From positions 28,930,501 to 28,994,500 of the forward strand of contig NC_086187.1 in NCBI RefSeq assembly GCF_023053635.1: a stretch of 64,000 nucleotides of DNA, read 5' to 3'. Within the stretch, counting starts at the first letter, position 1. Every line of letters begins with the position of its first letter. The translations under genes and the position numbers were made by a program. The notes beneath the pieces were generated by a model that saw only the letters and a list, made by a program, of their open reading frames with translations, searched no databases and was not told the origin of the DNA. Shown in pieces: positions 1-12,300 of this stretch. Source of the DNA: Elgaria multicarinata webbii (lineage: Eukaryota; Chordata; Lepidosauria; Squamata; Anguidae).

Positions 1-2092
1 TTTTCCCTACGCCACAGCAGGGGGACACGGCACAGTCAGCTCCGCCCGCCAGCCCAGCAAGAGCCTCGTGGCCCCAAGGAAGCCCACACCTGGGGGGCAC
101 GCCGGGGAAGGGGCTAGAAAGCTTTGGGCACGATAACAAAGAATGAATTGGGAGAGAGAGGTCACTTTCTGCGGCCAGGATCCAGAGGCCTCCCTCACCC
201 GCCAGTCCCGCGCACGAATCTCCACCAACGGGAAAGGGAAGAGCTCAAGACGCACCTCCAGAAAAGGGAGCGCTTCAAGGGAACGACTGCTTTCGCCACC
301 CCTCCAGAGCCCCCGGCCCTTCCCCGATGGCAAACCTGCTCTGGGGGGCTTCCTGCCTCGCGAAGGGCCGTCCTGCCTCCCCCTGGCCAGCAATTTGGCC
401 GCTGCCGTCTCTTCCTCCAGGAGAGAGCGTGACATGGCCACCGCCAGCAGCAGGTCCTCATCCACACCGTCTAACCGGGCCGCCTTCTTGGGCTTCTTGG
501 CCGAGGGCTCTGCAGAAGAAGCACCTTTGCGCTTCAAGCCGCTGAACGCGGCAGGAGAGACAGTCAGCCACGCCGGCAGCCCACGAGCCCTCCCCAATCT
601 CTGCTGCTCCTACACAAATGGCAGCGGCTCTCCAGCGACAGACAGCTGAGAGGCAGGGGCATCTTCCGTCGCAGGGCGGGCAGGAAGCAGCGGTCAGCTC
701 CCCAGGGCAGCTCTCTCCCAGCCCCGGCTGAAAGGAGCCTCCCTGTCTGGGTGCGAGGCCTGCTCAAAAGGGCCGCCGTGGTCCCACCGGGCACCGTGCC
801 GGCCTTCCGCCTCTCTCCCGCCCGTGGCGTTCTTGCACCCCCCCTCCCTGTGTAGCTCCATCTCAGCACCCCCCCCCCTTGGCACTGCAGGCCCCCTCGC
901 TGCATGCCGCCTGCCGCCACCCTCAGCCGCCCTCTCCTCCTGGCCCCCGCCGTGCCCGTTGCTCATCCCTGCCGCTCACCTCAGGGCCGGAGGGAGACCA
1001 GGGCCGCAGGGCCAGGCCGCCGCCGCCGCTTCCTCCTGCTGCCGCCGCACGGCCTGCAGCAGCAGCGTGGGAGGGACGTCCATCCTGGCAGCGCAGCGCT
1101 TCAAGTGGCTGCCTCGGCTCTTGGCCGTGCCAAAGCGCTGCCCGCAGATGGGGCACTCGGGCACCGCCGGGCCGGGGGCATCCGGGCGCCTGCAAGGAAG
1201 AGGGAGGAGGTCAAGGAGGTCCAGCAGCCTTTGGGGCTTGGCTGGCTCGTGAGCCTGGCAGGAGGCTGCCAGCTGGGCCACCCTTGTCCCAAGGGGCCAC
1301 CAGCTCAGAGAGCCCAAGGGGGTGGGGGGGCAGGCAGGGGGGAGGGGAGGGGAGGGGAGGGAGTGAGGGGGTCAGGCAGGAGGGGAGGGGGAGGGGGTGC
1401 AGGCAGGGGTGAGGGGGTCAGGTAGGAGGGAGGGGAGGGGGTGAGGGGGTCAGGCAGGAGGGGAGGGGGAGGGGTGCAGGCAGGGGTGAGGGGGTCAGGT
1501 AGGAGGGAGGGGAGGGGGTGCAGGTAGGGTGAGGGGAGGGGGTGAGGGGGTCAGGCAGGAGGGGAGGGGGAGGGGTGCAGGCAGGGGGAGGGGAGGGGGT
1601 GCAGGTAGGGTGAGAGGAGGGGGTCAGGGGGTCAGGCAGGAGGGAGGGGAGGGGTGACGGGAGGGGGTGCAGGCAGGGGGAGGGAGCAGGGAGGGGTGAG
1701 GGGAGGGGAGGGGGGTGAGGGGGCGGGCGGGCGGGCGCTGCCGGCTCCAAGCACCTGCGGCCGTGCTGCTGGCGGGCGGCGCCGCCCGGGTCCTGCTGGC
1801 AGTCGTGCCCGGGCCCCGGTGGCGGAGGAGCCGCGGCGTCTGCGCGGGGGGGCAGCGGCGGGAGGCGGCGGGGGGCGGCAGAAGCGGACGACGACGACGA
1901 CGACGACCCCTGCGACAGCCCCCCGGGGGCGGCCCCGTCAGCCTCGGGCGGCGGCGGCGGCGGCAGCTGAGCCCCCGCCTCGCCCGGCCCCGGGCGCCCC
2001 TCCCCCTCCCCCTCGGCGCCCCCTCGGCGTCGTCGGCGTCGTCGGAGGCCCCCTGCGGGGAGCGCCCTGAACTCGTCCTCGGACTCGCCCAT
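1..2092 (-). CDS. SLX4: SLX4 structure-specific endonuclease scaffold, 5' part only
   Basis: SLX4 is the nuclear scaffold that holds SLX1, MUS81-EME1 and XPF-ERCC1 for crosslink repair and Holliday-junction resolution. Coding exons read on the minus strand are 2092-1755, 1189-980 and 541-about 199; the rest lies left of the window. The protein starts MGESEDEF, like the internal MDESDEDF segment of human SLX4. The second exon carries a UBZ4 zinc finger with Cys125, Cys128, His141 and Cys145, followed by MDVPPTLLLQAVR, close to human MEVGPQLLLQAVR. The third exon carries GLKRKG and DEDLLLAVAMSRS, also human-like. Splice phases agree: AG|G joins exons 1 and 2, AG|C joins exons 2 and 3. The N-terminal 110 residues are Arg/Pro/Ser/Gly-rich and much shorter than in human. 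The first UBZ4 is degenerate (Cys98, Asp101, His110). The donor at 199 is the least certain boundary. Confidence 0.85.
1320..1735. repeat. G-rich/C-rich minisatellite in SLX4 intron 1
   Basis: Imperfect tandem array built from blocks such as GAGGGGAGGGGG, TCAGGCAGGAGG and GGTGCAGGCAG. The blocks recur in a higher-order pattern over about 400 bp. The plus strand is nearly all purine-G, so it has G-quadruplex potential. It fills most of the intron between the first two SLX4 coding exons and produces long spurious open frames. Confidence 0.9.
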
Positions 2093-2330
2093 GGCAGCGC
2101 CGCCTCAGCCGCGCAGGCGCGGGGGGCGTGGCCCGGAGGACGCACCGCCAAGCGGAGGCGCGTCCAGAGCGGCGCTGTCCAGCAGCACTCCCAGAGCGTC
2201 GCCGAGGTTCTTCCGCCAGCGCCGCCCAGCGGAGCCTGGGAGGCAGGCAGGCTGGCCCTGGAGGGCGGGGCGGCCAGGCCGAGGGGAGGGGCCTGACCTG
2301 GCCTGAGGCAGCTCCCACCGGCCAGGCCCG
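2093..2330 (-). promoter_or_regulatory. CpG-rich promoter region of SLX4
   Basis: GC- and CpG-dense sequence directly upstream of the SLX4 start codon, continuous with the GC-rich first exon. A GCGCAGGCGC element near 2112 resembles an NRF1 site. No TATA box is seen. The transcription start is not determinable from sequence alone. Confidence 0.5.
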
Positions 2331-2977
2331 CCCCTCTGGCCACCTAGAGGCCCTGGCCTGGGAGGGCTGCCCGTCACCCCCACCGGGGCCTGTCCCTCCT
2401 GGTGGCCAGCAGCTGGGTCAGTGAAGGCCCCACGGGCTGCCACGTGGCACCTCTACCTGTGAGGAGGGAGCAGGGCCAGGCCTCTGGCGCTCTGGGCCGG
2501 TGCCTCGCTGGCAGCTCCCAGGGAGCAAGGCTCCACCTCCGCCCTTCCCGGCTGGCTTTCCAAAACGAGGCGCCCGCCAGCCCAACGCCACCCTCCACGG
2601 CCGAGGCATGAGGGGCCGGTCCTAACAAGACCCCGTGCATTTGAGGGCTGCTTTCGGACACCCAAACCCTAAGCCACCAGGCAACCCAAAACCTTGTGTA
2701 ATAAAAGACAGGCAACGCAGTCGCATACATAATGAATTTATTGTTAATATTTCAAGACAAGCTTTATTAGGATAAGAAACATCTAATCCATAAATAAAAA
2801 CTGTATTTTTTAGAAGTTAAGTCCCATGGATTTCAAGGAGACTCACTTTCCAGTGGGTCCCCCAAAGACTGGAGCAGCCTGGAGGTCCACCTCCCCACCC
2901 CATCCATGAACCAGGCAAACTCAAAACACGCCGGGGGGGGGGGGGGCAGTACGAACGTCTTAGAACTGAAAAGAGAC
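2331..2977. other. Spacer between SLX4 promoter and TRAP1 3' end; DNASE1 not seen
   Basis: No coding exon recognised. The 2690-2800 part is AT-rich and carries minus-strand AATAAA signals (plus TTTATT at 2737-2742 and 2763-2768) and a plus-strand AATAAA near 2699. The minus-strand ones could be distal TRAP1 polyadenylation signals. In human, DNASE1 lies between SLX4 and TRAP1; nothing resembling it is present in this spacer of under 1 kb. Confidence 0.6.
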
Positions 2978-2983
2978 TTTATT
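2978..2983 (-). promoter_or_regulatory. TRAP1 polyadenylation signal
   Basis: AATAAA on the minus strand, 367 bp beyond the TRAP1 stop codon. It defines a 3' UTR ending at about 2960, just before a G homopolymer at 2935-2946. Confidence 0.7.
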
Positions 2984-3349
2984 CAAGACAAAGGAAGAGT
3001 AACTGCCAGCCCTCAAGGGCCGCTAGAATTCGGACACAGAAGTTCAGGGAAACCCTGGCAGCCAATCACCGGCACCGCAGGGACCCCCAGAGCAATCCAA
3101 AAGTGCACATTTTAAAATGAAATGAAAGACATTTCCACGTAGCACATCTGTTTGCTGTTTTCAGCAGGGTAAAAGCCAGACTTAGGGCCGCTTGCTGACT
3201 GAGCCACCAAGCCGCTTCCACAAATGCACTGGAAAAGTCAAGACAGCCACATAGGCCAAATCCCCTCTCTGGAGAAAAACAGCGTCCCGGCAAGCAGTGC
3301 GGAAACGTCGCACTCAGACAGTGTCGGCGCCATGCTCAGGACGTGGCCC

Positions 3350-6300
3350 TCAATGCTTCTCCAGGGCTTTGGCGAGGAGCTCATTCAGCCGGTTCACCAT
3401 TGGCCTGGGGTCGTCGTTCAGTCCTGCCGCTATCATGGCGTTGTCGTAGATCTGCAGACAAAGAAGGAACAGCTCAAAGAAGCGGCTGGTGTGGGGGTAG
3501 TGATATAAATAATAGTTAACGAATAGTTAACTGTTCTCTATCAGAAGACAAACAGTGAGGCAAACATGCAGCCTAAGCGAAGAGACCACATACACAGTGG
3601 GGGTCAAAAGGTAAGCGCGTTATCTGGAAAGACCCGGCTTGCTCAGTCAACAGACAATACACAATGGGTTTCTGCCAAGGGCAGTGGCTGCAATGTTAGT
3701 CTATGGGCTTCTTGTGGAAATATACCCAAGCATGACACTGTATGACCAAATATGATGTAACTTGTTTGCCATACAGTATAAAAGTCCTGGGTGAGAAGCA
3801 TTCGGGGCTGCTGCTGCTCCTAAATTTGAAGCAGGCAGTCTTTTCGCTGCGGAAATAAAGCCAAGGCTTTGATCTTACCCCGTGTCTATTTGTTATTTGG
3901 TTCCAGCGGCTAGACACAATCCGAGACAGAGAGAGCTCAATTTGAGGGCTCTTACCACAGTAGGAGCCCAAGGACATAAATAAATCCACGTGGTGGCAAT
4001 AACGGCTACCTGAACCCCCGCTCCGCAAGCAGCAGTAGCGGAGGCTGAGGTGGTTCAGAGCTGTGACTCTGTCAGCGCTTCCTTCACGCCGAGAAGGCAG
4101 CCGCTACAACTCACCTGGTCAAGCAGCATTTGGGCCAAGTCCGGCTGGCTCAAGCGCAGCTGGCTGAGTTTCTTGATCAGCGCGTGCCTGCAGGGGGGAG
4201 AGGCAGCGAGAGAGCTGCAGGCTAGCAGGGGACCGAGGGCGTGGCTCCCTGGCAGCCCCTCTGCCCTCGGCCTCCCGGGCGCCATGGCTCAGCCCCCAGG
4301 CCCAGCCCGGCCTACCAACTCCTCATACCCTGTATTTATCTCCAGCGTGGGTTGCAGCATCTGGGCCCGCTCCTCACTGGTCTTGGCCAGCTGCTGCATG
4401 CGCAGGAAGTGGCGAGCGGCACCCATCTCCAGCACTGTGATCATGGCGGGATGCGTGTCCAGCCGTGGGGTCACCTGCAGGGCAGCAGCCGTAAGTGAGG
4501 CCAAGGCCCCCGCAGCACCCGACAGGGCTAGCCCCCACAGGCCGCACGCTGGCCCAGCGAGGCCAGGCACCTCCACACACCCCCGCTACCTTGATCGTAG
4601 CCACGCGAGAGCCAAGAGCGTTCCTCATCCAGGCCAGGAGGTCCTCTGCATCTGGAGAACTCAGGCACTCTTCTGCTGCAGGGGGAGCACGACGCCATCA
4701 TCAGGGTGCCGGGAGAAATCCAGAGCCCTCCTGCCCCAAAGCCACCGTGGGCTCGCTAAGAGGCCTGTCCCCCCCACCACACACACACCGGGAACAGCCA
4801 AGCCCCTTCTGCAGCTGCTGCCCCACAGGGATCGTGGCCACTTCCTCCAGGCTCACAACCCACCTGCTCCCCTCATCTTGCTGCCTTCCTGCTGGCACCG
4901 ATGCCCGTTCCCCGCCCCAGAGCCCCGGGCAGCAGGTTCTGGCCAACGGCAGCTCAGCCATTTCCGGGCTGCCCTCCTTCCTCCTCAGGCGTCTGCCTAC
5001 CTGGGCGGCTCTCCTCAAACTTCTCCTCTTTGTAGTGGTCAACGACAATGTCTGTCTCCACGGACATCAGCTTCTTCTTGTCAAACTCCCGGAGGTGCAG
5101 GAGGGTCAGTTCGTCAAACTGCTCATAGCAGAACAGCACCTAGTGGGGAGAAGGGGACCCAAGACCAATGCAGCAGAGGGCCCACACACCCCTCTCGCTC
5201 GCTCTCAGTCACCCGCAGCGCGTTACGAGGCCTTTCCATCTCCGCAGGCCGTGTCGCTCAAAGGCAGCGCTTCCCAGGGCTTGTGCCAAAGGCAGTCCCA
5301 GCCGCTGCTGCAACCCACCCCCAGAACCACGTCGCCTCCCTCGCTCACCTCGGCGTCCTTCTTCTTCATGGCTTCGTAGTACGGCGAGTGCTCAGCCAGG
5401 TGCCGGTTAGGGGCACACAAGTAATAGATGTTCCTGCTGCCGGCTGGCATGCGGCCGGCATAGTCCGGGAGGCTGGTCAGCTGGCCGGCTGGCAGCGCGG
5501 AAGACTCGTAGCGCAGCAGCTTGGCAATCTCCTCCTGGGAAGGGAGGTCCCGTCAGCCACAAAGGGAAGGAGCCACGCACGCACGCCCCAAACGTGGCAA
5601 GGCCATCCGCCCCCACGGCCACCAGCCACGCGCACCTTGATCTCCTGCTCGGCGATCGTCACGATCCCCTCACGCATGAAGAGCCCGTAGTCCTCAAAGA
5701 ACTTGGCGTATTTCTTGGGGTCCTTCTTACTTTGGTCGACGAAGAACTTAACCAGCCTCTGCTGCAAGACATCCCGGAGCTTCCTGCAAGAGAGGAGCCA
5801 CACCCAGAGGGTGAGAGCCGTGCCAGGGGTGCAGCACGGGCCACGGATGGCGGCGCGCACAGGCAGGGCGAAAGAGCACAGGAGCCGCTGAAACGCCAAC
5901 GTTGGGAGGGGGGGGCGGATTGGGGGAGGGGGGGCATTGACTCCCCCTCAACCCCTTCACCAAAAACATGCCCTGGCTTCAATGTGAGCAGTCAAAGCTA
6001 AGCAAGAACCACAGCACCCCCCCACTAGACGTGCCAAGAGCGCATTCCCCCCCCCATGTGCACAGCCCTCATGGTGCGCTGGGGTGCCATCCCCACATTG
6101 AAAGGGTCAGGTAGTGTGGGGGGGTGCACAACAGGCCCCCTCTCTGCCTGCGACCACAAATGCCCGCCAGAAGAGGCCCGCCTGGGCTAGCAGACTCTGG
6201 AGACAGCGCCTCCTACAGGCTGCCAGCTCAGTGAGCAGGCTACGTCCCAACTGAGGCTCCGACTACAAGGGAAGCCACAGCTGACCGCGGCCCCCAAGGT

Positions 6301-9300
6301 GCAGGGGGGCCGGGCTGCTTGCTCACCTGATCAGGGTGCTCTCCTGAAGCAGCTCCCGGCTGAGGTTCAAGGGGATGTCCTCACTGTCCACAACCCCTGC
6401 AAGGAAAGGGAGGCATCAGGGAAGGCAGCTGTGATGCTACCCGCCCCAGGCGCCTCCTGCCCCAGGCGCCTCCTGCCCCAGGCGCCTCCTGCCCCAGGCG
6501 CCTCCTGCCCCAGGCGCTCTCCCGCCTGGCTACCTTTCAGGAAGCGCAGCCATTTGGGCAAGATCTCCGTGGCTTTGGTCAGGATCAGGACCTTGCGGCT
6601 GTAGAGGGCAACGCTGGAGCCCAGCTCACGGCTGACATCAAACGTGGAAGGCTTCTGGAGGTACAGGAGAGAAAGCAGGAGGAATCTGAGATGGCGGCAG
6701 AGAGTGTGGGTGAAGGGACCCAGCCTCCCGGGGTGGGCTTGCTGCTTCACAGAATCATAGAATCGCAGAGTTGGAAGGGGCCTACAAGGCCATCGAGTCC
6801 AACCCCCTCTGCTCCATGCAGGAATCCACCCTAAAGCATCAGCGTGTCCCCCGTGCCCCTGCGGTCTGAGATGCCAGACCACTCAAAGGAGACGACTCCA
6901 ACCCGCTGCCCAGCCGCCCTTGGCGCTCACCGTCTCCGGCACGTAGAAGATGCTGCGGATGTTAAGGGGCGCGTCTGTCTTGTAGTGGAGGACGTAGCGA
7001 GGCTCGTCGTACGCCTGGGCGATGAAGCGGTAGAACTCCTTGTGCTGCCAGTCCCCAATCTCCTTGGGCTCCATCACCCACAGCGCCTGAGCAGAGAGAA
7101 GGGCCGGGCACGGCTGAGGACCCGGGCAGGGCAAGGAGGACCCCGAGGGCGTCTCACGGCAGCCGAGCCACCGCCCCCACGGCCACCCTGCGGCTGCACC
7201 TCTCAGAGCCTTTGGACTGTAAGAAGACCAGGCTTTTAGGATGCTTTTTAGGATGTTTGAGCAATGGATACTACGTTTTCAATCGGTATTTTATACTTAC
7301 TGCTGTTCCCCACCTCGATCAAAACAGAGAGGCAGGTAAGAAATATTAGTACTGTATTTCTTCAATTCTAAGACGCACTTTTTTCCCCATATAAACATCT
7401 CTAAAAACGGGGTGCATCTTAGAATCGCGGGTGCGTTTATTATTTCTTAGAAGCAAAGCTTTTTTTTCTGTTGGTGGTACTGAAATTAGTGTGTGTCTTA
7501 TAATCGATGGCGTCTTAGAATCGAAGAAATACGGTGGTAGTAGTAGTAGTAGTAGTAATCTTGGGGCAAAGGGAGGAGAAGAAGAATCAACCCCAGAGCA
7601 TGGTTTTAGGTGCGGGAACCAAATCTTGAGTGGGCGGGGGGGGAGTCAGCCTTGTGCAAATCACTGTCCCAGATGCAAACTGGGAGAACTGCCAACGGCA
7701 GCTCACAGGTAAGAGGGGTTCTCTGCCCCCTTTCCTCAGATGGGAAGCCACAACCAACACGCCCCCATATTGCATGGGAGAGGGGAGAGGGGGGTCCCGG
7801 AGGAAGAATGAGGTGCTGCTCGGGGCGAGATTGGCACCGGCACTACCCGAGGACGCTGGAGGAGGAGGAGGGCCGCAGGGCCTCTGCACGCACGAGGGCT
7901 GCCCTGTCGCCCACGTCAGGGCTCGGCCCGTTGCCAGCACACGTCTTACCTGCAAGGTGTTGACACGCTGCCCATTTAGGTAGAGGGGAAAGCTGATGAA
8001 GTTGCTGTATTTTGTGATGACCTCTAACGGAGGAAAAGGAGGCACTGAGCACCGCCGCGAGTCTTTCCTACCCCAAGGCGGAGAGCCTCGAGCGGGGGGG
8101 GGGGCTAAATCTTGCCCCCCCCCCCGGTCCTCCAAATGGCCCCAACCTCCTCCCCCGCAAAGGATCACTGGGTGGTTTCTCAGCGTTGGCACAGTTTCCC
8201 CCGTTCTAAAAAGTTTAACTAACTAAACGTGTCTCCTAAAGCAGCTGGTGTAAGAGCTTTAAAGCTACAACATGCTGGTACTTTCTGTACTTTTGGCCCC
8301 GCCCATTTGCCTCTGGCTCCTCCCACTGCCGGAAAGCAGCCCTGAGAGCTTCTCCAAGGCGGAATTCAGCCCATGGAATGAAGAGGCTCCACCCCCTCCC
8401 CTCCCCGTGAACTTCCTTCTGATTGGACAGGGCGCTCTCTCCAAGGTCCCAGGCAGGGAAGTCTGGCCTGAGCCTTTGACCAGAGATGGCAGGGAATCAA
8501 CTAGGGGGCCTTCTGCTGCAGGTGAAGCAGGTGGTGGCCCGCTGCCACCATGCCACGGCCCATCCTCCCCACGAGCCGAACTCTGGGGGCTACAGAAGCA
8601 CCCTGGGAATCCAAGGGAACTCAGGGAGTGCCCACACACCCACCCAGGCATAGGGAGAGGGCAACAGGTGAGCCGCCCAGCCCTGCTTGCTCACCTTTGA
8701 CTCGCTCTTCACTGGCAAACTCTTTGCAGTCCTCCTTGAGATGGAGGACTATTTTGGTCCCAGCTCGAACTCCGGAAGCTTCTGAGATCTCAAATGTCCC
8801 TGAACTGGGAAGGAGGGTCAGAAACGTTTGTCACAGGAACAAGAGGAGCCCCAGCGATGACCTGCACACCCACCTGCTGGCAACAGCTCCAGCTTCCCCC
8901 CAACCCCTCCCCTGGAAGTGCAAAACAGCCACAGCAAGTAGAACCTCCACGTGCAAAGGTTAAGAGTTGCAGGATCATCCGATTATTCGGCACCGTCCCT
9001 GGCCCACGTGTCCCAGGGGCTCCCAAACGGGCTCGTCAGCAGCCGGACAGAGGCCTGTGACCAGCCCATGGCACAGGGTGATGCACTGTGGCCAGCCCCT
9101 CGTGCCGAGGCAGGACCAGCGCTCCATGTCAGGAAGTAACGCTCTAGTCACGTTTCCCCGTGACTTCGAAACCGAATTCAGCAAGAGGCTCAGAGGCAGC
9201 TTCCAGAGAAGAAGCCGTCGCTTCCATGTAACTGCAGGCCAGCCTGGCAGTAGTGCAGGCACTGCACTCTACCCATGCTCACATTCTAAGTGACGAATCC

Positions 9301-12300
9301 AAGCAGCTGAAGCCCCAGCAGACAGGAGGCACTGGAGGCCCCTGAGCTTTGACGCAGCAGCAGCAACAGGGCCCCTCCACCACGTCTCGGGTAAGGAGGA
9401 TCCCCGTAAGCACCCCTGGCCCTTGCTCCTCCCCACTGCACTGGCACGCGCGCGCGCGCGCGCACACCCACGCCGCCTCTCTTACCCGTCTGAGCGCCAG
9501 CAGTAGCCGGGGCTCCCGGACGCTGCGGACTGCGAGAAAACTTCCACCCGATCAGCCACCATGAAGGATGAATAGAAACCCACTCCAAACTGGCCGATGA
9601 TCTTACTGCTGGCCTCGGTCTGGTTCTGCAGCATATCCAGAAAGGCCTGAGGACACAAGGATGCGCACTTGCGGTCAGGCCGCCCACCCAAGCGCCGGGA
9701 GTGCTGTGCTTGCCTCAGCCAGACAGCTCACCCAGGTCCCGATAAGCTGAACCCCAGCGAGGGAGAGGGCCCGGCGGGCCACAAAGGGCGCCTTCCCCAA
9801 AGGCATTTTCACTTGGAGTCTTCAGATGCCAACTCCCAGGACAAAGCCCTCCCAAGGCGGCTTACAAAGTTCCATTTAAAGAACGCCACACATGTTTTAA
9901 GAAACACACAAACCACAAGACTAAAAACAGAAGCAAGGTGGCCCGAGAAAGCACCAGAAGCCGGTAGCTGCACCCGAAAGCAGGGACTCACCTTCGAGGT
10001 AAAGGCAGCAGCAGGAGCAAAGGCCCCTCCGCCCAATGGCCATCCACCACCCCACCCCACCCCTCTGGCTTACCTTGGAGCCGGATCGAGCGATAGTGCC
10101 AAGATTAGACAGAAGCTCCTCCTGGGTCATCCCAACGCCCGTGTCCTGCAAGGAACAGAAAGGCAAATGAATTTATTTATTTATTTTTATTTATTTATTA
10201 CATTTTTATACCGCCCAATAGCCGAAGCTCTCTGGGCGGTTCACAAAAATTAAAACCACATGAAGCGGCATCATGTCCGTGACACGGGAAGAGACGCGCC
10301 ATTTCGGGGTGGGCGAGAGGTGGAAAGAGAGGTGCGCCTTCTCAGGCATTCCCTCGACATTTCCACATTCAGGGACGCAGCCAAGCCGTAGCGACAGCTA
10401 GAAGTTTGTTTGTGGAAGGTCCCACGGTGATGACGACTTTGCACCCGGAGGCTGGTGCGTGTGGGACAGTGCTGAGGGAACAGACAGGGGGAAGGCCAGG
10501 GTCAGACCCCCACCCCCGCTCTGCCATGAAGCGCATCTGGTAGAAACGCTAAAAAGCCAGAGGAGCCCAGAGCTGCCCCAAAGAGCGCCCAACCGCTTGT
10601 GTCCCCCCCCCCCGCCTCCCCCTGGGACTGGAAGGGAATCCAGAGCCGTGCTGGCTGGTAGCCACTGACAGCCTTCTCCTCCCCTGAATTTCTCGAATCC
10701 CCTCTTAGAGCCATCCAAGTTTAAAGCCAAGCCCCGGGCATCATGGAGGGCTTCTGAATGACGCACATCACCCCAGAACGCCCAGGAGCTGAGGGAAGCT
10801 GGACCCTAACAATGTCTCCCTGATAGCTGAGACAATGCTGCACGATGGCCCGAGCTTCAAGGCAAGGAGATGCTCCACAGAGGCAGGAGAAAAACCCTTT
10901 CTGGCCCAGAGGTCTTGGCGAGCGTAGCTGAGGAGCAGGAAGGAAAGGGCCAGGTCTTTCAAGCAAGGGAAGCCTGGCGGAAGGAGGCCCCAGAGCCCTA
11001 CAGGACCTGCCTTCCTGCCACAATACCTGGATGGTGAGAGTTCTCTCCTTGGAGTCTGTCTCAAGATGAATCTCCAGTTCTGGCAGATCCTTCCCTTCGG
11101 ACAACATTTTATGGCGCAGTTTTTCCAGCGCATCGCTGCCATTGGAGATCAGCTCCCGGATAAATACCTGCAGGAAGAGGACATGGCAACTTCTCCAAAG
11201 GGTGGGATTACTGATCAGCTCCTTCAGTAGGCCCTTCCCTAGCTCCAACTTGCAGGACTCTTGTTTTTTGTATTCTGCCACCTACAAGTCTAACCACTTT
11301 TCTCTGCTTTTGATTTCTCCTTTTCCTTTTCTATTTCAATTCCAGGTGTGTTTGTTCTTTATCTCCTGCTTATTCTCTCCTTCAGATCTCGCTGCATTGT
11401 ATTACCCTGATTCCCTATTGCTTAAATCTTGTCGTTTTCCTCCATCACACATCTTGGTGCAATTCCTCCTTGGATCTCTTAGCCGCACAACATTTGTTCA
11501 ATTGACTCTCCATCTTTTTCAAAGCACACCTTACGATGTCGCTTTATCAACTAGCCTAAATGTTTTATGCCTTTTTCTCGCTTTTAAGTTTTGTTTTTGG
11601 TCATTTGCTGCCTAATCTTGATTGTGGTGTTGAAGAATCCCTCGTTTTCTAGGCGCTTCATAGTTGATAGCAACACCCACCATCAGCAATACACCACATC
11701 CTCAAAACACAAACAGTTGCTGTTGCAAGCTGGCTTACGTTTCACTTTTGTGTGCAGCAAAAGCAAAACGGGGAAACACAGCAGAGCCTTTGGGCCAGTC
11801 GCTGGCCCTCAGCCTAAGCTACCCCAAAAGCGAGGAGGAGGAGGAGGAGACGGAGACCCACCTGCGGCCGCCGCCGCTGCCTTGGGGCCCTTGGAAGGGA
11901 AAGGTGGACTGCAAATGCAGGGAGTTATTCATCAAGGTGGCCACCCACCCACGGGCGGCAGCAGAGCCCTTGGGGGCCCAGCCTCAGGGGAACCCCCGGG
12001 TCAGACCTAACCGGGGCACAGCTCCGGCCTACCTCCTTCTCCGAGTAGAGGGATCGGGCCACGATGTCCAGCAGCTTCCGAGTCTCGGCCTGGAACTCGT
12101 GCGTGGAGGCGGAACCTGCAAGGGCAAAAGAAGGGGGACGTGAGGGTCGGGGGTCGGTGGTCTTTCGCCAGCGCGCCCCGCAAGCCCTCAGCCCCTGCCC
12201 ACACGCCCGGGGAGGGGACGTGGGCGCTGCCCGGCGGAGGGAGGCAGGCAGAGAGGCAGGGAGGGAGGGAGGGAAGGCCCGGCCCACGCACCCGCCCGCC

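Noticed and set aside
4050-5690. 546-codon plus-strand open frame
   Set aside because: Antisense to six TRAP1 exons; Pro/Ser/Arg-rich and without recognisable domains. A shadow of the GC-rich coding strand.
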